Of a DNA stretch of 64,000 nt, positions 43,102-55,266 are shown in pieces. The stretch's first letter is position 1. Each line of letters starts with the position of its first letter. The DNA comes from Hemileia vastatrix. Lineage: Eukaryota; Basidiomycota; Pucciniomycetes; Pucciniales; Zaghouaniaceae. The stretch is taken from contig JASXTE010000002.1 in NCBI GenBank assembly GCA_030280995.1, positions 31,324,683-31,388,682 on the forward strand, in the 5' to 3' direction. Below the pieces are notes generated by a model. That model was given only the letters and a program-made list of their open reading frames with translations. It made no database searches and had not been told where the DNA came from. The position numbers and the translations under genes were made by a program.

Positions 43102-43430
43102 TCCAGTAGCAATGTCTTTCGCCCACCTATTGTTAGAGTTCTTCCCTGGCCGTTTTTTTTTTTCAAATCGTTACTCATTGATGGTTCAATCCTAAGAGAA
43201 TTCAATTTTGATTTAAAATAGAAAAAAATCAAAAATTAGAAAATAGTAACATAATTTCAATTATCAGTCAATGATACCTTTAACTTTATCATATCTTCAA
43301 TATTAGAAATACAAAAGTTAGCATATCTACATATTAGTAAATTTATATACTTTTTCTTTATTTCAAATATTAAGAAAGCGTTTCAAAGGTATACTTTATT
43401 AAATTATACATATAAAGAGTATAGCTTTAT

Positions 43431-43770
43431 CCTGTATGCATTCAGCAAGTACGAGATTTGGCTCTACACTTAATATTAATAATATAATGAAAGTATAACT
43501 CCAATACACTAGTAATATTAAAAAATTTACGGAATTATGATATCCACATATATAAAATGAAAAATCTTGCTCTGATCAATATATTGACTTAGAAAGTTAT
43601 ACTTCAATAAATTATTAATTTTTAAATTGTAGCATTGTCCTGTATGCTTTCAGCAAGTACGAGACTTTGAAACAACTTAAAAATCAATAAATTAAAGGTA
43701 AAGTACAAACAATCTAATTATTATTATGAAAATCAAAACATTATCCTGTATGCTTTCAGCAAGTACGAGA
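43431..43770. repeat. Three copies of a 26-bp motif upstream of Tet-like gene
   Basis: The same 26-bp word, starting CCTGTATGC and ending AAGTACGAGA, lies at 43431-43456, 43639-43664 and 43745-43770 in the same orientation with at most one change. The DNA between them is unrelated and AT-rich. Position 330-670 bp upstream of the minus-strand gene suggests a protein-binding site or regulatory motif. Confidence 0.75.
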
Positions 43771-44924
43771 TGATGTTTTACTTTTCATATTAATAATATA
43801 ATGGTTGAGAAAGTATTAAAGAAATATAGAAAAATGATAAGCAAAACATGAACTTACATGTCTATAAAATCTTCTTCCATTTGTAGCTGATTGATCAAAA
43901 TTAATTATAAAGTTTATTTTATAATCACTGTTTTAAAAAATAAATGGTTAGATAAATAAATTGAACATTTTTGATAAGGAATAAAGAAAAGTAAATTGAC
44001 AAACAAATAAAAAAACTTTAAGTTAACTGAAAAAGAATTTTTTTATAATGAATCGAAAGGGTACAGTAAAAGATACCATAAAAATAAATTCAGAATTAGA
44101 ATCATTAGATTAACTTGTCAAAAGTGTAAAAAAGTGTAACAAACCAAAATGATATGAAATGCAATAGCAAGAAAAATTTGCTTACCGGTAATCAGATAAG
44201 GTCAAGAAAATAGTACCAATAATTCAAAATGATAAAGCAAAAATATGATTGATAATTTTTGAAAAAGGTAAGTGAGAAAGAGAAAGGAAAAATAAATTGG
44301 GTGGCAAACAGATGTATATATCATGAATTTTCACTGATCACATTTTCAAAAAAATGCAGCTCTCCAAGTCATATGATAAACTTCATCTAAATTCCAAGAA
44401 TGATGTTGCCAAGGCACTTTACACAGCATGATCATTTTTTCCTATGCATATACTAATTCCAGCTAGAATTTACTTGGCTGCATGTTGTACAGATGCACAT
44501 TTGTGGAACACTGAATTTCACATCTAAAAAAAATTGACGCCACATAATTCTAGCTACCATGTTTCACGTAGCTAAAAAACATACACTCATCACATTTAAA
44601 TTTACATTGCGCCAAAATTAATTCATTTTTGAATTTTTTTAAAGGAAACTATAATGTGCACCACCTATTTCTAAAATATGAACCTCCGCACCATATTAAA
44701 TTGGGAGACTTTTAATTATGCAATTTTTTTGCCGTGACCTTTTTCCTGATCTTACTTGGTTCAAAATATTGAAACATGGCCAATGTTGATGAAAGAAACA
44801 TTTGATTTTGTTTCTATGTGTAACAATGGAAGGCTGTTTCTTACTGGAGAAAGAGTGTTGTATATTTTATTTGAACAAATTTTTATTTTTTTATGTATTT
44901 TATTTAAAAAATTTACTTTTTATT
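43771..44924. other. Interval between Tet upstream region and hairpin cluster
   Basis: AT-rich. The open frame at 44756-44983 runs into the first hairpin and has no coding character. Nothing else is supported. Confidence 0.4.
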
Positions 44925-45779
44925 GCAGCCAGATTTATACTGGCTGCTTTTTAGAAACCTTAATTTATGACCCAAGCCTTTGAAATTGGCTTGGGTCCCT
45001 TACATTGCAATTTAGTACTTCCAGCCAGGTTTCCCCTGGCTGGAAGTGTCTCTTTCAAGCAATCGAAGTCGCTAAAAGCGACTTCGATTGCTTGCTGTAA
45101 TGTTTGCCACCCTCCCAGCTAATTTACTAGGCTGGGAGGTGGCCAAAGCAGTGTGCAACGCGCGTTGCTGCTGCAAGTAACGCGCGTTGCACAATCGCTA
45201 CCATATTTCATGCAGCTGATATCAAGTCAGCTGCATGAGATATGCGCAGCATGTGCAATGCGCGCTGCATGCAGCAGAAACGCGCGTTGCATGCAGCAGC
45301 AATGCAGGCTGCATGTGCTGCATGCAGTGCATTGCACAGCCAGAAAAAAACTGGCTGTGCAATGCACTGCATGCAGCACATGCAGCCTGCATTGCTGCTG
45401 CATGCAACGCGCATTTCTGCTGCATGCAATGCGCATTACTTGCAGCAGCAATGCGTGTTGCATGTGCTGCATGCAGTGCATTGCACAGCCAGTTTTTTTC
45501 TGGCTGTGCAATGCACACAGAGAAACCAAAGTCCCTGCAAGGGACTTTGGTCTCTAAAATGGAAGCGACTTTCCCTACCAGGTGCAATCTGGTGGGAAAG
45601 TGAGAGAAACGTTAGACCGAAGTTGTTTGAAAGCAACTTCGGTCTTAAAAACATTAAAAATCATAAAAAAAAAATGAGAAATGTAGAAAAAAAAAAAAAT
45701 TAAAAATTAAAATGTGAGTAAAAGAAAAAAAATAAGTTCTAGTGATACCAAAAATCCAAGCCAATTTCATTTGGCTTGG
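44925..45779. repeat. Cluster of about a dozen perfect GC-rich hairpins
   Basis: Successive inverted repeats, each with a different stem: 44925-44947 (GCAGCCAG), 44970-44996 (ACCCAAGCC), 45017-45047 (ACTTCCAGCCAGG), 45056-45094 (CAAGCAATCGAAGTCGCT), 45106-45143 (CCTCCCAGC), 45152-45193 (TGTGCAACGCGCGTT), 45208-45238 (TCATGCAGCTGA), about 45257-45438 (arms near 85 bp, loop of A), 45476-45516, 45519-45555, 45568-45601, 45614-45645 and 45756-45779. Loops are 3-12 nt. The block is far more GC-rich than its surroundings. Overlapping open frames on both strands are a by-product of the symmetry. Confidence 0.92.
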
Positions 45780-47933
45780 TTATTTAATAATTAATTTTTA
45801 ATACATTAAATTTAAAATTCAAACACCATAAAATATATGAATTTTTTTTATATGAATATTATAAATTTAATCTACCTCTTTCTCATAATTATATTTATAA
45901 TTTTGTTTTTTTAATTTTTGACATTTAAGTTTATTTTTTGGAAATACAAAATTAAATTTTCAGCTAAATTTTTTAGTAAGGTAAAATAAATTATAAATTT
46001 GACATTTTGTAATTGAATAATGAAAAAAATTTTAAATTTATTTAAAAAATATTTTTGTTAGAAGAATACAAATATTTTAAGGGTAGAAATATGGTGCAAA
46101 TTGTAAGTAAAAAAAATTATATTTTTTTTTGTGAGGGGTTATTTCTATTTTTAAAAATATTTTTCAAAAACATTCATTAAATACTGAATTAAATTACTTT
46201 GAAACTCAAATTTTTTGTAAAATAATTAAAAATGAAATAATAATATTGTTGTATTTGATATAAAATTTGAATTGGTAATATTAATGTCTCTTTAAGTAAA
46301 TTTGAAAATCATTTAAAAAGACCATGTTGATAAGTACTTCATTTTTGATATACAATGGTTATATATATATCTTATATATATTTCTTGAGTGTTATTTTTA
46401 TATACATTCAATAAAATTTGTAATATAAAATGCCATTTAATAATTAATTAATGTTCAACTTAGTTATAACAACTTCATATTTAATACCAGCCACTAGTAT
46501 TTACTTTTTAATTTAAAACTCCAATATAATATGAGAGTATCCTTATTTTGTCTGTATGTAATGAACAACAATAACAGACCATAAATGAGTGGGTAGTTAA
46601 TTACAATAAATAGTTGAAGAATAACCTATAAGAAATGATAAGTTTATCAAAAAGAGTACATTAAAAAAATATACTTTTGAATTTTTTTTGATATAATTTG
46701 GGTAGTTAAATGAAAATTTAAATTATCAGACATCAAAATGGATAAAATCTAAAAGTAGTGTTTATATAATAAGCCTCATAAAAAAAAAGGATAAAAAATC
46801 TACTATGTAACTAAATTATTAAATATTAAGGTATTATTAAAATTATTGAAAAACTTATTTTACAGTTATAATGAAATCTAAATGTGAAAATAATGGTGGG
46901 ATAATAGTAAGACTATGTGGAAACACTTTAATTTATACATACTTTCAACTATGTTCAGATAAAAAAATTGTTAAAATTGTATAATAACATCTAGTTAATA
47001 GTGATGCAATTTTATTTAGATCAAGAATAAATTTTTCTGAGGAAAAACTAATTAAATTGAGATATGGCCATCTCCTTTCAAGAGATAGAATAATAAAAAA
47101 AATTTAAAAAATTATAATAAGTATTCTTAATCACCATTTTTGAAAAGTCTCTAGTAAAATTCATTATAATATATCATTCATTGATTACATTATATGGAGT
47201 TTCATCTTGAAGTAGTGATGTGCAGCTTTGAACTTATGTTATGAAAAACAAAAAAGTTAAAAAATATATAGTTATACTAATGAAAAAGCCAAAAATAAAA
47301 ATACTATTATAAATTAAAAAAATAAAACTACATAAATTTTATTCTGCTCTAATGATGGAAGGGTACTATGTATGAATTTCCACATGTTAAATCCAAACCT
47401 GCTTTAAGGCTAGTTTACAGGTAGAGCTATTAAGTTTCCTTAAATTCTAAAAATAACTTATGCATTTTACTAATTATTTTTTTCTTGTTTCTTTCCAAAG
47501 TTGTTAGAGTTGCTTAATTAATACTGTTATCTTGATTGTAAGATATATAATTTTTTTTGAATACATGATTTATTGTTTCAAAAATTATATTATAAATTTA
47601 AATCATTTATTTCATTTTCTAAAGCTTCATTGTCAAAGACACAACTCCATTTTCTATTACTTAACAAATATATAAAATGTGATAGTAAAATTTAAGGAAT
47701 TTTCTTTTTTAGAGGGTCAAACTATATTGTGAAGATTTTTATCTAGAAATTCTTGTACTCTAAAACCAAATAATTTTCTCCCTTAAGTAAGCCATTTCAA
47801 AAATATGAGAATATAAACAAGAATATTAACTTATCTTATTTTTATTTTCTTTACTGAAAGTTTTAGTTCAATCCCTTTTTTTATATGACATTAGTATAAA
47901 AACATGGTTAAATGCTACTATATAATTAATTTT

Positions 47934-47974
<41 letters not shown>

Positions 47975-49682
47975 TTAGAACGTCATCCTTTTTTATTTAC
48001 TTGAATAAATGGCTCAATTATAATACCCAACACTTATTAATGTTTCCCAAACTCAATAACAAATTTCTCATATGAAATATTAGCTTCTAATATAAGAAGT
48101 TTATCTATAGATGATATTCAACATGTGATTTTACTTTTTAGATTCAGCTAAAATTAAACAAAAGGAGAAATCATGCATATGTGTATAAATGGTAACCATA
48201 TGTTACTTAGAGGATTGTGAAATTCACTCATCAGAATGGTTTAAGTATTAAAATAAATTGAGGTCATTATTTTCTAGTATTTGAAACTAATTAGGAAATT
48301 ATTCTAAAAATATATTTTAATGTGTATCATGTTTAAAAAGTTGGAAATATGATTTTTGAAAATTGTGAGTTTCTTATGAGATACCAAGCTTTAGTTTACA
48401 TTGTTTCAAGTAGAATAGAATTTTAGTATTAGAAATTGAAAGCAATGTACCATTATCAGATTTTAACTGTGTTCTACTTATAGAATGATTACATAACATT
48501 AAACATTATTTAAATCAAAAAGGTTTAAAAGATATTTAGAGTTTTACCAAATTTCACCATTTATTAATCTTTGATTTGAAAACAAACTATGATGTACACT
48601 CACTAGAAATAAGCAATCCCAATTTTAACATAATTTATCAATCCAAAAATAATGAGTCAATTAACATGAAAATATATATTATTTCAAAACCAATTCTCTA
48701 GATTTAAAATATGATGCTTTAATGAAAAATTATTACAAAACTTTAATGCAATGAAGTCTCTTAAAAAATTCAAAAATAGAATATCAAAACAAGTAATTTC
48801 TGCAAAAAAAACTACTAACTATTGTAGATAAAGCATAAAAATAAGTCATATTTTTTAAAAAAATGATCTAACAATATTTATTTTTGTTAAAAAAATCAAA
48901 ACATTGTTAAGTTTGCTTGTTATAATAATGTTAAAATCCACTAAACATTATCTAAAGGTGGTAAAATATGTTAAAAATAAGTTGAATTTTATGAGATAAA
49001 AATCAACAATTTTGTATCATTTCCTGTTGTGCTATGACTTTATTCCACCCTTTTTATCTGATTCTTCCAGTATTACTTTGCTATGATCACTAGTTTTCAA
49101 GTTAAAATTTACAAATGTTCATTATACTTGATAATATGAAAAATAACTCAAACTTTTATAACTACAAAATAAGATTTTGTAACTCCTTCTTTCAATCAAT
49201 ATTTGAAGAAATTTTAGTTTATTTGAGTAATGATTTTAAGAATAACAAAAAAATTGAAATTCACAAGGAATTATTTCCAGAGACTATAATTATTTACTTG
49301 TGTAATGCATGAGCTACTTATCAATGATGTAAAACATCAGAAAAGTAAGTTATAGTTATAAATCTACAGATTATACTGTTTCTGGTATATATATCTTCAA
49401 TAAATCTTTTAAACTTATCTTAGCCTACATACCACACAATAGAAAATCATTATATTAAAAAAGGAAAAAATTCTATGATAATATCATAAAGAATGATAAC
49501 CATGGATTAATATTCCATAAAAATGGTTAATAATATTTTAAGAGAACCTAAATCAGTATTCTTTCATCAAAATATATCCTTTTTGTCTTTGTAATTTATT
49601 CCAAACAAATTTTTTGAAAGTTGAATCTATATATCTAATGCCAAAACCACTATTAAGTTCCCTCTTAGACTTTTTAAGAAAT

Positions 49683-49713
<31 letters not shown>

Positions 49714-51616
49714 TATTTATCAAAAATTGAAATAAAGAATAAAAACATAATTTTATTTACCTTTAATTATTTAAATATAGAGTATTTTCAGAATGCATTG
49801 TGGTTACTTGTGAAGGTTAGAAGATTTGAAGTTGGATTTATGAGTTTTTAGAAGGGCAAATATTGTAAAATTCTTTCATAAATATTTATTTCATAGTTTC
49901 AAATGTTGAAATCTACAAACTAATGGGATTTAAAATTATATTGAGATTTAAAATCTGTTTTCTACTCAAGTAAAATAAAATAAAATGATGATATCAAAAT
50001 TGAAATTAAGTTTAAACTTTTGATATGCTCTATCTTCAATTTTATTGATAGTGCATCAAAAATTTAATAATATTTTTTTCCTTCATCACTTTTTACATAA
50101 AAGATAGTTTTATCATTTTATGAATTAAAGATTGCTTATATAAATTTAACATCTATGTCAACTGTTTATGACTATTAATCTATATAATAAATTTTTTAGA
50201 AGAAAAAATAACATCAGTATATACTGACTTTGAAATTATTCAATTTAAAATAGTTTACAGGTAGATAATGAAGGGTGATTTCATTTTTGAATATGAACTA
50301 TAGAAGTCTTATTTTATCAATTTTAATTCTTTTTGAGCTCAAATGTATCCACCGCAACTTAAGTAAGAATAAAAATTATTTTTATTGAAATTTACATGAG
50401 AAAGTATGCCTATTATTCAAAATCAAACTTGCTCTAATGGTGTTTTTCAATCATTATTTCCATTCATAACAATAAAAAACATTTCAATTTGCTGATGTTT
50501 TAGTTTTTGATATCCCCAAGTTTATATCTCAGGTGTACTATTCACAAAATTATTAAAAATATAATTTTCGAAATACATGATAAACTTGAAAGTGAGGGGG
50601 CATTAAATTTTTAAAAATGAATTCTAAATTCAGGATGGATAGTATTTTTTCTATTTTCACAAATGAACAATTTTTCGTTTCAATTAATCCAGAAAGAAAA
50701 TTTTGTTGTAAGCATATTATATTATATTTATTATGATTTTAAATACTATATTTTCAAGATTTGTGTTTAATATTTCCTGTGAAAGTTAATGTTAATGTGA
50801 ATTTAAAGTAAGCTTGAAGAAATTTAATCAATAGGCATATTGGATATTTAAAATAATATTTTGCTCCAATCTTGAATCATCCTGGGCTAAAAAATATCCC
50901 AAATAAGGTTTTTGTGGGTCAATTTGGATTTAAGTAGGATTAAGTGAGGTTTAATAAAGGACAGATAAAAGGCTAAATTCATTACTAGTGACTTTTTTCT
51001 CAAAATAGTTATAAAATATTTATCATTCTGGACTCAAGCTTCAATAAAGTTGAATTGAAACAGAGATAATTTCTAGCAGCACAACACCATATTTACAAAG
51101 GTGTAAAATACCTCAAATATTACTCATAATATAGGAAGGCAAGGAATCTACAAAATTCACATTTCAAACGAGGATTTATATTTTGAATTTGAAATTGAGA
51201 AATGGAATATTATTTTCCAATTTAAATATCTATTAGTCATTTTAACAAAAGTTTTCAGTAATCAGATTGAATTTTGATGGTATTTTGTTGTAGATTAATC
51301 ATTTTGATGAGACATTTACTCAAAATTACTGGTTTCGTTTCTAATATTCCATGTGAAATTCATTATGAATCTTTTTGAAAGTGAATAGTTGACATATTGG
51401 ATATGCAAAAGCTTATGTTAGATCAAAGTGAGATCAAAGGGAGCTTAACTGATGATCAAATTAGGATTTTACAAGATCAAACGGTGATCAATGTAGGTTC
51501 ATCTTGAGCTCAATCGGTGACAAATCTCTGACTAAATGTAAGGCCAAACAATTTCCTACATGGTGATGATGTGTGCATAATTCAAGCATAGATTTGTGGC
51601 TCAACGGAGCTCAAGC
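45780..51616. other. Gene-free right arm of 27-kb element
   Basis: 5.8 kb of very AT-rich DNA with no supported ORF, including TA microsatellites at about 47937-47967 and 49685-49712. The last 300 bp before the TIR holds repeated GATCAAA and GAGCTCAA words, candidate subterminal transposase sites. A 65-aa frame at 49115-49312 has no recognisable features. Confidence 0.5.
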
Positions 51617-51658
51617 AAGGGGTATTGCTAGCAATACCCCCCCATTTTTTCTGTGGTG
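51617..51658. repeat. Right TIR of the 27-kb element
   Basis: Reverse complement of the left TIR, ending CTGTGGTG before the ATA duplication. Confidence 0.92.
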
Positions 51659-52394
51659 ATACTTGCTAGTAATTTTTTTTTTTTTTTTGGATCAAATTTT
51701 TTTTAGTAAGTGTATATTTTTTGATTTTTAAGATAAAATTAACCTTTTTTCTTATCTTCCTCTTTTCTTTCTTTTTTTAGCTCCATCATCCTAATCTTAA
51801 TCCCTCCTTGGAATGGTCATTATTCCCCCTTTCCCCTATTTTACTTTGTTTTGTTTCCATGTCATAGAAACACATACATTTAACATTCTTTAAGAATTTC
51901 ACTTGCTCCATATTCAATTTCCCCCAAATTCCAACTTCACTCTCTCTCACTCTATTTTTCCTACCTTTCCATCAAGATAAGTTTAATCTCCTTTTTTTCA
52001 TTTCTATATGATATCTCTTCCTTTCTATGAAAATTTCCTACTTGAATATATGTAGGACTTATATCTGCATATCAGTAAACTTATTCAACTCTTCATGTTG
52101 ACATTTTTATTATCACTCATAAAGTTATTGTAAAATTTTAAAAGTCACACTCAGAATTAGGGTTAGGTTTATTAAAATCTAATTTACTTTCATCCAAAAT
52201 TCACCAGAAGGCTATCTTTCATTTAACATAAACAGATTTGAATTTGGTTCAGTGGTTGTTGAGATATTGACTTTTAAAGTTGAGCCTTTTTTCCCCACTT
52301 TGATTTTTTTTTCTTTCATGCTTATATAAAACAAACTGGGGTTATGTTTATTTAAATCAAATATGTTCTAACTGAAGACTCTCCAGAAGCCTAT
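51659..52394. repeat. Family R segment between two insertions
   Basis: It continues 24373-24564 across the 27-kb element and matches the reverse complement of about 20300-21240 (CTCCATCATCC, ATTCAATTTCCC, GATATCTCTTCCTTTC). One diverged 300-bp unit starts near 52205 (CTATCTTTCATTTAACATAA). It is broken at CCTAT by Gypsy-B. Confidence 0.75.
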
Positions 52395-53571
52395 TGTCAG
52401 TACAGTCTAGTATATAAGTATGATATAATAGTGTTATTTTATGGTCCTACTACTTATTAATAAATGATTTAGTGATTAAACCTCAGGGGAAGATTAATAA
52501 AATAGTTATACTCAAATAAAACTCACAATACTTGGATTTAAATGCGTGCTAGTGGTGGAAAATAGAAGAATAAAATATAGTTATAGCTTTTATAAAGATA
52601 ATATCAATTTATAAGGGCTTTATAATATATTTCTGAATACTAATAATTGTATTGTAGTGTTTGTTTGAAGTGTAGTAATTGAATGATGATAATAAACCGT
52701 CAAAATCCCTTCTTACTTATACCCAAATCCACTGGAGTGCACAGACCTTCAATCCAGATGATGTCACTGCTATCCCCGGCAATTACAGCACTTTGAGGGC
52801 CCATCACCTCCCCATGGCGTCCACTTCAAGCAGTTTCAACACCCAGACCTCCAGTAAGGATCCTCCATCACTATTAATAATAACACAGAGTCATACCATA
52901 AATAGAAATCCCAGATAAAAGCGGATACCATAAAGAAACAGGTAAAATAAATGATCAAAAAGAGATTTAATGAAACTAAAAGCATATAAAGGAAACAAAT
53001 AAAATGTCCAAGCCCCCAATAACATCCCCAAGCATCCACATTAACCCAAAAACATCTTTCCAACCCATAAATCCGTGAATAACCATCCAAGGAAGTAATT
53101 TTAGTTGTCCAAACTGGGTGTATGCGCCTGATATAGGTGTCTATGCTTCTGTAGGCGTTGTGAATCCACTGATTTCGTCCATATGACCTAAAATAAGCAG
53201 AAAAACAAAGGTTATAGTCTATTAAGGGGCTAAAACCCACTTATATACCTAAATATACATAATATACTGCATATTTCACTGAATATGAGATTTATGTATA
53301 CATATAAGCTTATGTATGTCAATAATTACTTCATATCACTTAAGATAAGTATATTATGACTCCATTAACACCTTAATAAGTATTATTAGGCCATGGATAA
53401 GCTATTTAAACTATTATAAATTATATAATAGAATAATAATTATATATATATATAATAAAATAATATATATTATTATTTTAACCTTATTTTTAAGATATAA
53501 GCTTAATCTAATTAAGGTTATCTTATTTTAAGCATAAGAAATACTCAGTCCTAAGGATATTTAGGCTGACA
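52395..53571 (-). repeat. Gypsy-B 3' LTR
   Basis: Plus-strand ends are TGTCAGTACAG and AGGCTGACA. Open frames inside it (52679-52918 + and 52836-53240 -) are duplicated in the other LTR and have no coding signature. Confidence 0.95.
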
Positions 53572-53586
53572 CTCCCTCACCCCAAA
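53572..53586 (-). other. Gypsy-B polypurine tract
   Basis: On the minus strand TTGGGGTGAGGGAG directly precedes the 3' LTR start TGTCAGCC. Confidence 0.8.
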
Positions 53587-53685
53587 AAAACAATAAAAAA
53601 AAATGTTAAGACATTTTAATTAATCTTAAGGAATGAAATAATAAAATAAAAATTTTTTTATAATACATATACTGAATGAACAGTA

Positions 53686-55215
53686 TTATTTAGATTTAAA
53701 TTTTTTCAAGAGATTTTTAAGATCAGAGATTTCATTTTCTGGAATCCACTGGTCATATTCACTTGATTTATCTTTAAATCTTAATAGATACTCAACTCCC
53801 TTTTCTTTAGTAAGGTGTCTCTTTTTAAGTATCTTTTCAATTTCTGCTTTTTCCACTATTTCTTCAGGTTGCTGTTTATGCCTTCCTGATCTTCTTGGAA
53901 AGAGAGCAGTATCATTAGAATGGTATGGTTTTATAAGAGAAATAGGAAATACTGGATGTTTTCTATCATAAGGTGCATATAGAATAACCTCAACAGCATT
54001 ATTACCAACCATCTTTTTAACTACAAATGGTCCAATGAATGGATCCTTCAATTTAACATTACCATTTAAATTGAAATGTAGCGTTGAAATAAGGACTTCA
54101 TCACCCTCTTTGAACATTTGTTCTTTATGGGCTTTATCCCATCTTTTCTTTTCATACTCAAAAGCCTTATTTATACATTCTTGAGCATGTTTTCTGCATA
54201 ATTCCTGCATTTGAAGAAAAGATTTAGTACCTGGATGAATATCCAATCTAGGTAACTTATTAAGAGTTTTAGCAGGGGTATTAGGTACATAACCCAACCA
54301 TAACTCAAATGGCTTTTTGCCAGTGACAGAATGTACTGTACTATTATATGCAAATTCTAAACCTGGGATAAGGGTTACCCAATCATGCGTGAATTTGTCA
54401 TTGTCTTTAAAATTAAGACCAAAAGCACAGTATCTTCTTATCATATCTTCTAAGGTTTGTATCATTCTTTCTGCTAGCCCATCAGTTTGTGGATGGTGTG
54501 CTGTAGAAAGTTTTAATTGACACCCTGAAACATCCATAAGTGACGTCCAGAATTCAGAAGTAAATTTAGGATCTCTGTCAGAAACTATTGCTTTGGGGAA
54601 ACCTGCTGTATTTAACATTTGTGTCCACCATATAAAAGCTAAGTCCTTTGCAGAAACCTCTTTGTGGGTAGGAATAAATTTACACATCTTTGTAAATCTA
54701 TCTACAATTACCCAGCAGGAGTTATAACTCTTATGCCCTGCTATTGGCAAACCTGTTACAAAGTCCATGTTAATGATTTCCCATGGAGCTTTTGGTTGCT
54801 CAATTTGTTGTAATAAACCAGCTCTTTTTCCTGTTAATCTTTTAGATTTTTGACAAGAATCACATGTTTCAACATATTTCTGAACATCCTCAGACATGTT
54901 AATCCACCAAGCTGTGTTTTTTACTCTGGTTAATGTTTTATGGTAGTCAAAATGACCTGCTAATATATCATCATGACATATACTTAACATTAACTCCTTC
55001 ATTGAAGGGGGAATTACAATCACATTACTTAATTTTTTCCTGTAATATATAAAACCATCCTCAATGGAAAATTTTCGTTTTTCTAATGCCTCTTTATACT
55101 TAATTGGTAATGTTTTTATTAAAACATTCATTGAAGCATTAGATGGATCATTTAATATTGTAGTTAATTTACTTAAGTCAGGATCTGAATTATAATTATC
55201 AAGAATTGATTGCAT
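53686..55215 (-). pseudogene. pol: Gypsy-B integrase with chromodomain (pol part 3)
   Basis: 509 aa, in the same frame as the RT-RNase H segment and separated from it by a single TAA (VPE-stop-EIINIYG). The HHCC domain is CHDDILAGHFDYH with CDSCQ near residues 80-120. The DDE core has INMDFVTG near 150, IVSDRDPKF near 212 and GLAERMIQ near 246. Residues about 455-500 (EIEKILKKRHLTKEKGVEYL...QWIPENEI) form a chromodomain, which in chromoviruses directs integration to heterochromatin. The integrase itself is intact. The ATG at 55215 is simply the first Met after the stop. Confidence 0.92.
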
Positions 55216-55266
55216 AAATTCATCCTCAAGATCTACAATATAAATGCCATAAATGTTAATAATCTC

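Larger units (their letters stand above)
24565..51658. mobile_element. 27.1-kb CACTA/Plavaka-like transposon with cargo genes
   Basis: The left end CACCACAGAAAATTTGGGGG and the right end (reverse complement CACCACAGAAAAAATGGGGG) form about 40-bp TIRs. Each contains a 22-bp perfect palindrome with the core TTGCTAGCAA (24583-24604 and 51619-51640). ATA at 24562-24564 and 51659-51661 is a 3-bp target duplication. The flanks rejoin into family R, as its inverted copy at 19500-21400 shows. Inside are six spliced genes: SNF2 ATPase, an unknown minus gene, Tnp2-type transposase, two unknowns and a Tet-like dioxygenase. It also has a 1.5-kb palindrome, a hairpin cluster and a gene-free 5.9-kb right arm. 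The transposase matches the fungal Plavaka group of CACTA/EnSpm elements. All six genes look intact apart from a possible frame problem at the N-terminus of the Tet-like gene. Confidence 0.9.

Noticed and set aside
44756..44983. 75-aa frame before the hairpin cluster
   Set aside because: It is Phe/Leu-rich from T-runs, ends in the first hairpin and has no recognisable motif.
45153..45703. Seven overlapping Cys/Ala/His-rich open frames on both strands
   Set aside because: They arise because TGCA-type palindromic words lack stop codons in several frames; the two strands give almost the same peptides, as expected from inverted repeats.
24565..51658. Starship-type giant fungal element
   Set aside because: There is no tyrosine-recombinase captain gene; the ends are CACTA-type TIRs and the transposase is of the DDE Tnp2 type. 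Starships are also known from Pezizomycotina, not from this kind of genome.
52836..53240. 134-aa frame in the Gypsy-B LTR, repeated at 60504-60908
   Set aside because: It lies inside LTR sequence, crosses U3/R signals, has hydrophobic low-complexity composition and no start context; duplicated only because LTRs are duplicated.
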